Assembly: GCA_031278835.1 (NCBI GenBank)
Contig: JAITJP010000275.1
Coordinates: 1-13,601 of the forward strand
Direction: 5' to 3'
DNA: 13,601 bases
DNA from: Deltaproteobacteria bacterium
GTDB lineage: Bacteria > Desulfobacterota > Desulfarculia > Adiutricales > Adiutricaceae
A program made the translations under genes and the position numbers. The notes beneath the pieces were generated by a model. It searched no databases. It saw only the letters and a program-made list of their open reading frames with translations, and was not told where the DNA came from. Positions 5,878-13,601 of the stretch are shown in pieces; the first letter of the stretch is position 1; every line of letters starts with the position of its first letter.

Positions 5878-8800
5878 ACAAAGCCCGGGATCCCCGCCAG
5901 GTCATGGCCTTGGTTGGCCTGGGGCTTATTGTCCCGGGGGCCAAGGACCCGGCCCGGCTCTGGGATAATGTCTTAAACAACAGGACTTTTTTCAGGAAAG
6001 CCCGGTTGGCTGATTTTGGGGCCGACCCGGAGGAATTTTATTCAGCCAAAACCCCCCCGGAGCTAGACAAGTGCTATTCTCTGTACGGGAGCTGGCTGGA
6101 TGGGGCTCCGGGCGGTGAGGATGAACCGGCGGCCGGTGATTTTGAAGGGCTCAAGCTGCCGGCCAGCTTTAACCTAAACGAAGCCGATCCCTCGCTTTTG
6201 TACTGGCTTAGGGCGGTTAGCCGGGCTTTGCCCAAAAAACTCATGGCCGGGCACGATCGAAGCGAGATTGGGGTCATCGCCGGGCACGTGGTCTTACCCA
6301 CCAGGACCATGAGCGAAGCCACTTTGTCCCTTTATGGCCGGGAGGCCACCAGAAATTGGCCCCTAAATCCCTTTACCGCCCCACCCAAGACCAATCCCTT
6401 TAGGGCGGTTGGTTATTCGGCCAAACTGGCCTCCGAGGCCTTGGAACTTAAGGGCCCGGCCTTTACCGTGGACGCCGCTTGCGCCTCATCGCTTTACGCC
6501 TTAAGACTGGCCATGGCCAAGTTACGGGAGGGCAGCCTAAGTTTGGTTTTGACCGGGGGTTTGGCCCAGGCCGATCCGCTTTTTACCCAGTTAGGTTTCA
6601 GTCAGCTCCGGGCCCTTTCCCGGAGCGGTCTTTCCAGGCCCTTTGACCAAAACGCCGACGGCTTGGTGGTCGGTTCTGGGGCCGTGGCCTTGGCCGTCAA
6701 AAGGCTGGATCGGGCCATCAGCGACGGCGATGAAATCATGGCCATCATCTCCGGTCTGGGTCTGTCTAACGACCGGAAAGGCAATTCCTTGGCCCCGGAC
6801 TTTGAGGGCCAAAAAAAAGCCATGGAGGCGGCCTTTTTGGAATCAGGCCTGCCTTCTGACTTGGCCCCGGGTCTTATCGAGGCCCATGGCACTTCGACCC
6901 CGGTGGGCGACGCCGCCGAAATGGCCTCGATTAAGAGTTTTTTGGCCGGCCGTTCTTGCGGCTTTGCCCCGGTGGTTGGCTCAATTAAGGGTAACCTTGG
7001 CCATCTTCTTTCGGCCGCTGGGGCGGTTAGTTTGGCCAAGGCCGCCCTGGCCTTGCAAAAAGCCATCCTGCCGCCCTCGGCCGGCTACTTGGCCCCGGCC
7101 AGCGGACTTAATCTAGCCCAAGAACCAGCCCTTAGAATTTTAAGCAAAGCCGAGGCTTGGCCCGAACCAAGTCAGGGCCGGGCCCGGGTGGCCGTGGTTA
7201 ACGCCTTTGGTTTTGGCGGCATTAACGCCCAGGCCGTTTTGGAAGAATATCGGCCCTCGGATTGGTCTCTAAATGATTTGAGTGAAAACTCTGAGGCTCA
7301 AATCGAAATTAGGCCAGAAACAAAACTAGACCTAAGGGGGGCCAGAGGCTTATTGAGGGCCAATAAAATGGCCCTTAACGGGGCCCCGGCCCTGGGCAAG
7401 GCCAGCGATCTCTCGGCCTTTTTAATTTCAGCCAGAACGGTTTTGGCCCCTTGGCCAAATTACGATGCCTTGGCCAGGTATTGGCTTACCCCCGAGGAGC
7501 CGCCCATGGCCCAGACCAGGCGCTTTGGCGGGCTTAAGACCACTGGCTATTTTTTTGACCATTTGACCTTAAACGTAAAAAACTTTCATTTGCCGCCCAA
7601 GGAAATCTCCGAGGCCCTGCCCCAGCAGACCTTGGCCTTTAAAGCGGCCCAGGCGGCCGTGGCCGCGGCCGGGCTGGATCCCGACCATTGGCCCGAGGCC
7701 CTTGACCAAGACCGGGTCGGCGTTTTTATGGGCGTTGAGATCGATCCCAGGTCGGCCGACTACGCTTTAAGGTGGCTGGGAGCGCCCCGGGCGGCTTTAG
7801 CCTTAAAAGACAAGGGTTTAAGCCCAGAAGAATTAGAAAAACTCATCGAGCAAATGCGTCAAGGGGCCCAGCCGCCCCTGACCCGGGGCCGGGTTTTGGG
7901 GGCCTTGGGTAGTTTCGTGGCCTCAAGACTGGCCCGCTTTTTGGGCTTGGGCGGTCCGGCCTTTACCATGAGCGAGGAACAGGACAGCGGGCTGAGGGCC
8001 TTACGTGAGGCCATGAGCATGATCAAAGAAGGGCTCATCGATCTGGCCCTGGTTGGGGTGGTCGATACCTTTGGCGATCCCAAAACGGCCGCCTTGGCCC
8101 CAAAATCGGTTTGGGTCGAGGGGGCGGCGGCCATGATCTTGGCCTCGCCCAAAGCGGCCGAGAGCTTAAAGCCCCTGGCCGAGCTGACCATTTCCGAGGG
8201 CTCGACCAGACTGGGGCCCTTGTCCGGACTTTTTAGCGTCAACAAAAGCGGTTTTTATTTAAGGCATCATTTGAAGCCCCTGGGCCGTGGGCACGGTTTC
8301 GCTTATTGGCTAAAAAATCCCAAGGATCCGCCCAGACAGCTGGAGGGCCCGGGTTACCGGGTGGTGGAAACGCCCGGGGCCAGACCCCAGCCCTTGATGG
8401 TGGCTTCCGACGTGGTTAAGCCCGACGTCTGGTTTTTTATTCGCGGCAATACTGACCAGGATTTTCGGGAAGCCCTGTCTTTCCTGTCCGAGTTGTCCGA
8501 ACAGCACTCCGGACGCGATCTGATTTATCTGGCCAAAACCCACATCGACCGCTCCAAGCCCGGCAAACCGCGCCTGGCCTTACTGGCCCGGGATCACCGG
8601 GAACTGGCCGCTCATCTAAAAAGGGCCCAGGCTGGAGAGATCGATAGGGATTTTAAACCCAGGATTTTAAAGGCCCCGGACAATGATTTGGTGGGCGATC
8701 TGGCCTGGGTCTTTCCCGGTTCCGGCAATCACTACAAGGGTCTGGGCCGGGGCTTGGCCGTTTCCTTTCCGGAAATCATCAGCCTTTTGGAAACCCAAAC

Positions 8801-11800
8801 CGAAAACCCCATTGGCTTTTTTCAAAGCGAGCTTTTTTGGGAACCAAACCACAAAAGGCCCTCGGTTAGGGAGGCCATTTTGGCCCAGGTCTGCTTTGGC
8901 TTAATGAGCGCCAAAGTTTTGGATAAGATTGACATCCGGCCCCAGGCCCTAATTGGCTATTCCCTGGGTGAGGTCTCGGCCTTGGTGGCCAGCGGCATCT
9001 GGGCTGACCGGGATGAACTTTACCGGGATCTGACCACCTCGACCTTGTTTAATGGCGATCTGACCGGAGAACTAAACGCTCCCAGGGCTTACTGGAACTG
9101 GCCAGAACACAAAGTTTTAAAGTGGCTATCGGCCTTAATTCCCAAGCCCTACCAGCAGGCCAAAGAGGCCTTGGAGGCCCTGCCCCCGCCCCACCGCCAT
9201 CGGGTTTTTATTTTACTGGTTAATACCCGAGAAGAAATCGTGGCTGGCGGTGAGGAGAGCGCCGTCAATCTCTTGGCCCAGACCCTGGAAGCCCCCCTCT
9301 TCCCCATCGAAGACGTGGCCGCCGTTCACGCCCCGGTGGTTGGCCCGGTGGTGGAAAAGTACAGCCGTTTCCACACCCGTAAGGTGACCCGCCGGCCGGA
9401 TCTTAAGCTTTATTCCTGCGCCCATGCCGACCTCATGGAACAAAATAGCGAAGTCATCGCCGAATCCCTGACCACCCAGGCCCTCCACGGTCACCGTTTC
9501 CCCGATCTGATCGAAAAAGCCTACCAAGACGGTATCCGTTTTTTTGTCGAGGTGGGCCCGGGTAACTCAACCACTCGCATGATTAAGGCCATCCTAGGCG
9601 ATCGGCCCCATTTGGCCCAATCCATCGCCGCCACGGCCGTGGACGAGGGCTGGACCGGTCTAAATCGACTTCTAACCGAGCTCTGGCTCTACGGTTACCC
9701 GGTGGCCCCGGAAAAAACCATGCTCCAGCCCGCCCCGGAGCCGGACCAGCGCTACGAGGTCTCCATTAACCTGGCCCCGCCCGAGATCAACTGGCCGGCC
9801 CCGGTCCTGCCCCTCGATTTGGCCAAGGAAACCCAACAGCCGCCCGAAAAGTCCGAGGACTACCTAACCTGGCTGGAGCGCCTCTCTGGCCCGGAAAAAA
9901 GCGCTCCGGAAAGAAGCGCTCCCGATCAAGCCGCCCCAAAGCCATCCTCCCCAAGCCCAGCCCAGAAGCCCGACCCGGCCAACCGGCCCCTGTCCTCGGT
10001 TATTTACCGGCCCAAAAGCCCGGCCACGAGCCCGGCCACTAGCCCGGCATTGGCGGCCGAGAAACCAGCCCAGGCCCTTAAGCCAGCGGCCAATCTCTCG
10101 CCAGCTCCGCTTAGCCCAAAAGCCTCAGCCTCTCGGCCCGAGGTCATTAGGCGAATCATCTCCCAGCCTCAAAAAACCTCTGAGCCCCTAAATCAAACCA
10201 AGCCCAGCCCCGGCCCGGGCCCGGGTCGGTCCGGTCAAAACCGGTCCGGTTTTGGCTCACCCAGACAAAGCTCACCCCAACGAAGCTCGCCAGAAGAAAA
10301 CCCGCCAGAGCAAAACCCGCTAGCCCAGAGCCCGGCTCCTCAGCCCGGGCCCAGGAGCAAGACCGTGGGCTTCATGTCCACCAAAGGGGTCATTTTCGAT
10401 CGAGAGGATTGTTTGGAATTTGCCGTGGGTTCGGGCGAAGCGGTTTTGGGGCCAAGCTTTGCCGGACTGGATTCATTTCCCTCCCGGGTGCGTCTCCCGG
10501 ATGAGCCTTTGATGTTCGTTGACCGGGTCACCGTCTTGGAAGGGCAGCCCCTGTCTCGTTCCAAGGGCAGGATCGTAACCGAGCATGATCTTAAGGCCAA
10601 CGAGTGGTGTTTGGAAGACGGCTATTTAACCCCAGGTATGAGTATCGAAAGCGGCCAAGCCGATTTGATGTTATCGGCTTATTTGGGGGCCGACTTTTCC
10701 ACCAAGGGTTTGGCCAACTATCGTCTCCTTGACGCCGAAGTGGTTTTTCACGACAATTTGCCCCAAGTCGAGCAAAGGGCCATTTACGACATTAGGATAA
10801 ATAATTTTTTTAGTCACGCCGATACGCTCATGTTCCGTTTTGAGTTTGACGGAAGTGTTGACGGGAAAAAACTTCTATCCATGAGAAAGGGTTGCGCCGG
10901 CTTTTTTACCCCCAAAGCCCTAGCCGCCGGTAAGGGTCTGGGCAAAAGCCAGCCCAGAAGTTCCCTTAAATCAGCCCTCCATTTGCCTAAAAAAGGTAAT
11001 TCTGAAGATCAGCCCCCGACCTTACCGGGTTACTATAGCGGCCTTAAACTAGGCCCCTTTGTTAACAATTCGCTTAGAAAACTGGACCGCGATGACCTTT
11101 TGGCCCTGCGTTCGGGCGATCTAAGACCATTGGGCCCAATCATGCCCAAAGTGGCCCCGCCCTCGCCCTTGGTTTTACCCGGCAATCGTCTTGGCTTAAT
11201 TGACTTGGCCCGAGAAATCGATCAAAAGGGCGGGGTCTTTGGTAAGGGTTTTATTAGAACCGAAGCTAAGGTTGATCCCCAGGCCTGGTATCTAACTTCG
11301 CATTTTAAGGGTGACGAGGTCATGCCCGGCACCCTCATGTATGACGGTTGTTTGCAAAGCCTAAGGCTCCTTTTACTTTCCCGGGGCTGGTTGGGCCCCA
11401 GGCCATCGGCTTCCTTTCAGCCGCCTTTGGGTCTAAACCAGATCCTCAGGTGCCGCGGACAAGTCACCCCTCAAACCAAAACCATTGCCTATGAAGTGCA
11501 CCTAAAGGACCTGGGGCTTTGGTGCCCCAACAAACGGGAATTGGCCCTCTACGATAAAGGGGCGCTGAGCGCCGAAAACCAGCCTAAAAATCTAACCATG
11601 CCCACCAAATTCTTGGTGCCTTTGCAACCCTACGCCTTGGCCGAAGCCATCATGTTCGCTGACGATCGGCCCATCGTCGAGGCCATTGACCTAGGCCTAA
11701 GGCTCGAGGGCATGGCCCCGGAACTATTGGCCCTTTTGTTACCCGATACCATGGCTTTTCCTCAAGAAAATCAAGACAAGATCCAAAGCTTTGTTCCAGA

Positions 11801-13592
11801 AGATCTTGACGACTTATTTGAGGACGATTCGGCCGACGATGATTCGGCCGACGACGATTCGGCAAATGACCATTCACTAAATGACCATTCCCTAGACGAC
11901 GATTTCCAAGACGATGAGGTCCTGAAGGCCCAGGACAAAAAGCCTAATCTTTTTGACATAGACGACAAAAACCTAAGTTTTTTTGACGCTTACAAGCCCA
12001 ACACCAGTTTTTTGGAAGTCATCGCCCCAAACATAAATACCCCCTTAGAGATTTCCAATCCCGAGGATCAAAGATCCGATCCTCCCAGGAAAAACTCCCC
12101 AGACCAGCCCAATAGCCGCTATCCGGTCCTCATCAGAACCAGCGGCGACTCGGACTCTGAGGGCCCTTCGGCCCAGTCGGCGCCCAAAAGCCTGGGCCAG
12201 TCGACCAAAGCCCGGCCCCAAAACCATTTGGACCAGGCCCGGCCCAACAAGGCCGCCGCCCCCTCTGGCCCCAAAGCAAGCGCTTCCAAGCAAGGCTCTC
12301 TGGTGGTTTCTTTCAAAGACGTTAAGAGCCCGACCCTAAGCCCGGCCAAAGACAATTCCCAAAACCATTTCCCAGGCCCAGCCTTTGACCAAAAACCCTT
12401 TAACCAAAAGCCCTTGGCTCAGGGCCCCTTGGCCCAAGCCGAGCCTAGGCTAGAAAAAGCCCTGCCCGGCCGACCCGGCCGCTGGCCTAAAAAAGAAGAT
12501 TTTTTTGACAAAAACCGCTTAACCGAGATGAGCACCGGCTTACTCTCAAACGCCCTGGGGCCGCTTTTTGCCCGCTATGATTCCGGCGATTTCGTGGCCA
12601 GATTACCCAAGTATCCTTACGATTTTATTGACGAGGCCCAGGTCTTGGCCGGCCAAGTCGGCCTGGTCATGGTCGGCACCAAAGTTGAGGCCACCTACTA
12701 TCTGGACGAAAACTCTTTGGTTAGGACCTGGCTATTAAACAAAGCCGGCGGTCAAAAACCGGTCCTGCCCTACGCCGTCATAAACGAGATCGCCCTTCAG
12801 AGTTGCGGCTTTTTGTCCGCCTATATGGGATCAGCCCTGACCTTTCCCGGACCCATGCGCTTTAGAAATCTGGGCGGTACGGCCATCACTCATGGGCTGG
12901 TCGACGATTTTTCTGGCAAGGTGGTGACCACGGCCACTTTGAAGCAAGCCAGCGAAGGGACCAGCATTCATCTGCAAAAGTTTGGCTTTTCTTCCTACTG
13001 GAACGACCAACTTATCTACTCGGGTCAGGCTGATTTTGGCTTCCATAGCCCGGATAGTTTTTTGGAGGCCAAGGGCCTGCCGGCCGTCCAATCTCTGGCC
13101 AGCGAATTAAACGAGCCCCCGCTTCAAGGCGATTTCATCAAATACCCCATCGGTATGGCCTGGCCCGAGGGCCCCTGGCGGGGCCTGGACGAGGTTTGCT
13201 TTGACCTAAAGGGTCAAGGCCGCTGCTTTGGCGCTTACCACGTCTCCTCGAACGGCTGGTTTTTTGAGGCCCACTTCCCCAACGATCCCGTTTGGCCCGG
13301 TTCCCTGGGCCTGGAGTGCTTTATTCAGGCGGCCAAGGTCCTGTGGGCCAAAACCTTCAGACCCAGAGTTCCCTTGGAGGAATTAATGGTCCAGTGGCAA
13401 GCCCCGGCCATTTTCCAAGAACACCGCTGGCTCTACCGAGGCCAAGTCCTGCCCACCTCCAAAGAAGTCCGCCTAGGCATTAAGATCACCCACATTGGCA
13501 AAGATTACTTTACTTTCAAGGGCCTTTTGTGGGTGGATAATTTGCCCGTTTACCAAATAAACGACTTCTCCATTAAGGGCCTTTACTTTTAA
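5874..13592 (+). CDS. pfaC: PUFA synthase subunit, KS-CLF-AT-DH-DH (PfaC/Pfa3-like), 2572 residues
   Basis: Domains in order. KS, about residues 11-470: active Cys203 in DAACASS, His338 in EAHGTST, His377 in GSIKGNLGH, all intact. KS-like chain-length factor, about 515-760: PAFTMSEEQDSG puts Gln703 where the KS has Cys. Acyltransferase, about 941-1270: Ser1030 in GYSLGE and His1152 in AAVHAP. Pro/Ser-rich linker, about 1341-1496. First FabA-like hot-dog pair, about 1500-1910: a pseudo copy with RVRLPDEP, then an active copy with His1810 in SHFKGDEVMPG and Asp1824. Acidic then Pro/Gln-rich linker, about 1976-2206. Second hot-dog pair, about 2210-2572, with His2467 in EAHFPNDPVWPGSLG and Glu2481 at the acid position. 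Such subunits condense acyl chains and dehydrate/isomerise 3-hydroxyacyl-ACP in cytosolic PUFA synthases. KS-CLF-AT-DH-DH in one chain resembles myxobacterial Pfa3 but without its terminal acyltransferase; Shewanella splits these functions over PfaB and PfaC. ATG 5874 overlaps an upstream TGA; Met11 (ATG 5904) lies at the KS edge and is an alternative start. The stop is TAA. Confidence 0.92.
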   Translation: MNKARDPRQVMALVGLGLIVPGAKDPARLWDNVLNNRTFFRKARLADFGADPEEFYSAKTPPELDKCYSLYGSWLDGAPGGEDEPAAGDFEGLKLPASFNLNEADPSLLYWLRAVSRALPKKLMAGHDRSEIGVIAGHVVLPTRTMSEATLSLYGREATRNWPLNPFTAPPKTNPFRAVGYSAKLASEALELKGPAFTVDAACASSLYALRLAMAKLREGSLSLVLTGGLAQADPLFTQLGFSQLRALSRSGLSRPFDQNADGLVVGSGAVALAVKRLDRAISDGDEIMAIISGLGLSNDRKGNSLAPDFEGQKKAMEAAFLESGLPSDLAPGLIEAHGTSTPVGDAAEMASIKSFLAGRSCGFAPVVGSIKGNLGHLLSAAGAVSLAKAALALQKAILPPSAGYLAPASGLNLAQEPALRILSKAEAWPEPSQGRARVAVVNAFGFGGINAQAVLEEYRPSDWSLNDLSENSEAQIEIRPETKLDLRGARGLLRANKMALNGAPALGKASDLSAFLISARTVLAPWPNYDALARYWLTPEEPPMAQTRRFGGLKTTGYFFDHLTLNVKNFHLPPKEISEALPQQTLAFKAAQAAVAAAGLDPDHWPEALDQDRVGVFMGVEIDPRSADYALRWLGAPRAALALKDKGLSPEELEKLIEQMRQGAQPPLTRGRVLGALGSFVASRLARFLGLGGPAFTMSEEQDSGLRALREAMSMIKEGLIDLALVGVVDTFGDPKTAALAPKSVWVEGAAAMILASPKAAESLKPLAELTISEGSTRLGPLSGLFSVNKSGFYLRHHLKPLGRGHGFAYWLKNPKDPPRQLEGPGYRVVETPGARPQPLMVASDVVKPDVWFFIRGNTDQDFREALSFLSELSEQHSGRDLIYLAKTHIDRSKPGKPRLALLARDHRELAAHLKRAQAGEIDRDFKPRILKAPDNDLVGDLAWVFPGSGNHYKGLGRGLAVSFPEIISLLETQTENPIGFFQSELFWEPNHKRPSVREAILAQVCFGLMSAKVLDKIDIRPQALIGYSLGEVSALVASGIWADRDELYRDLTTSTLFNGDLTGELNAPRAYWNWPEHKVLKWLSALIPKPYQQAKEALEALPPPHRHRVFILLVNTREEIVAGGEESAVNLLAQTLEAPLFPIEDVAAVHAPVVGPVVEKYSRFHTRKVTRRPDLKLYSCAHADLMEQNSEVIAESLTTQALHGHRFPDLIEKAYQDGIRFFVEVGPGNSTTRMIKAILGDRPHLAQSIAATAVDEGWTGLNRLLTELWLYGYPVAPEKTMLQPAPEPDQRYEVSINLAPPEINWPAPVLPLDLAKETQQPPEKSEDYLTWLERLSGPEKSAPERSAPDQAAPKPSSPSPAQKPDPANRPLSSVIYRPKSPATSPATSPALAAEKPAQALKPAANLSPAPLSPKASASRPEVIRRIISQPQKTSEPLNQTKPSPGPGPGRSGQNRSGFGSPRQSSPQRSSPEENPPEQNPLAQSPAPQPGPRSKTVGFMSTKGVIFDREDCLEFAVGSGEAVLGPSFAGLDSFPSRVRLPDEPLMFVDRVTVLEGQPLSRSKGRIVTEHDLKANEWCLEDGYLTPGMSIESGQADLMLSAYLGADFSTKGLANYRLLDAEVVFHDNLPQVEQRAIYDIRINNFFSHADTLMFRFEFDGSVDGKKLLSMRKGCAGFFTPKALAAGKGLGKSQPRSSLKSALHLPKKGNSEDQPPTLPGYYSGLKLGPFVNNSLRKLDRDDLLALRSGDLRPLGPIMPKVAPPSPLVLPGNRLGLIDLAREIDQKGGVFGKGFIRTEAKVDPQAWYLTSHFKGDEVMPGTLMYDGCLQSLRLLLLSRGWLGPRPSASFQPPLGLNQILRCRGQVTPQTKTIAYEVHLKDLGLWCPNKRELALYDKGALSAENQPKNLTMPTKFLVPLQPYALAEAIMFADDRPIVEAIDLGLRLEGMAPELLALLLPDTMAFPQENQDKIQSFVPEDLDDLFEDDSADDDSADDDSANDHSLNDHSLDDDFQDDEVLKAQDKKPNLFDIDDKNLSFFDAYKPNTSFLEVIAPNINTPLEISNPEDQRSDPPRKNSPDQPNSRYPVLIRTSGDSDSEGPSAQSAPKSLGQSTKARPQNHLDQARPNKAAAPSGPKASASKQGSLVVSFKDVKSPTLSPAKDNSQNHFPGPAFDQKPFNQKPLAQGPLAQAEPRLEKALPGRPGRWPKKEDFFDKNRLTEMSTGLLSNALGPLFARYDSGDFVARLPKYPYDFIDEAQVLAGQVGLVMVGTKVEATYYLDENSLVRTWLLNKAGGQKPVLPYAVINEIALQSCGFLSAYMGSALTFPGPMRFRNLGGTAITHGLVDDFSGKVVTTATLKQASEGTSIHLQKFGFSSYWNDQLIYSGQADFGFHSPDSFLEAKGLPAVQSLASELNEPPLQGDFIKYPIGMAWPEGPWRGLDEVCFDLKGQGRCFGAYHVSSNGWFFEAHFPNDPVWPGSLGLECFIQAAKVLWAKTFRPRVPLEELMVQWQAPAIFQEHRWLYRGQVLPTSKEVRLGIKITHIGKDYFTFKGLLWVDNLPVYQINDFSIKGLYF
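9894..10361 (+). other. Coding segment for Pro/Ser/Ala-rich disordered linker between AT and first dehydratase pair
   Basis: Residues about 1341-1496 are dominated by Pro, Ser, Ala, Gln and Lys, with short imperfect repeats such as SPATSPATSP and GPGPGPGRSGQNRSG. No domain motifs are visible. Linkers of this sort separate catalytic domains in type I synthases and allow ACP access; the length of about 150 residues is generous. Confidence 0.75.
11823..11912 (+). repeat. Six-copy 15-bp in-frame minisatellite coding an acidic tract
   Basis: Units start at 11823, 11838, 11853, 11868, 11883 and 11898. The type unit is GACGATTCGGCCGAC, coding DDSAD; later units drift to DHSLN and DDFQD. The repeat is in frame and lies in the linker after the first dehydratase pair, so expansion or loss of units would only change linker length. 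The result is a strongly acidic tract with more than 15 Asp in about 35 residues. Confidence 0.9.
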
Positions 13593-13601
13593 GCCAAAAA
13601 A

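Overview
The window holds two very large same-strand genes of a bacterial polyunsaturated-fatty-acid (PUFA/Pfa-type) synthase, separated by about 3 kb of unusual noncoding DNA. Recognition rests on active-site motifs and domain order read from the translation. No similarity search was possible. The organism is a bacterium with GC-rich genes (Ala GCC and Leu TTG/CTG codons, very many GGCC tetranucleotides). Pfa-type synthases occur in marine Gammaproteobacteria, myxobacteria and sulfate-reducing/Desulfobacterota lineages. The domain order here (KS-CLF-AT-DH-DH in one chain) recalls the myxobacterial Pfa3 type more than Shewanella PfaC, so a deltaproteobacterial-type host is my guess, not a demonstrated fact.

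Layout. Positions 1-2756 are the 3' part of a PfaA/Pfa2-like gene: the end of one acyl carrier protein (ACP) domain, two further complete ACPs, a charged linker and a C-terminal ketoreductase. Its N-terminal part (expected KS, AT and earlier ACPs) lies outside the window. Positions 2757 to about 5796 carry no convincing gene. This stretch contains a terminator-like hairpin just after the first gene and roughly 2.1 kb of a strongly diverged tandem repeat with a unit of about 43 bp. It also contains a short block that looks like the same repeat in the opposite orientation, a cluster of three terminator-like hairpins and a perfect 23-bp-arm palindrome. A tiny open frame then ends in an ATGA overlap with the second gene. 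Positions 5874-13592 encode a 2572-residue protein with the order KS, KS-like chain-length factor with Cys replaced by Gln, acyltransferase, Pro-rich linker, FabA-like dehydratase pair, acidic/disordered linker, second FabA-like dehydratase pair.

How they work together (family knowledge). Acyl chains would ride on the tandem ACPs of the first protein. They would be extended by KS domains with malonyl units loaded by AT, reduced by the KR of the first protein and dehydrated by the hot-dog domains of the second. The enoyl reductase (PfaD-like) and phosphopantetheinyl transferase that such a system needs are not in the window. The most unusual material is noncoding: the long decayed 43-bp repeat field and the stacked hairpins between two genes that are normally expected to be close together.
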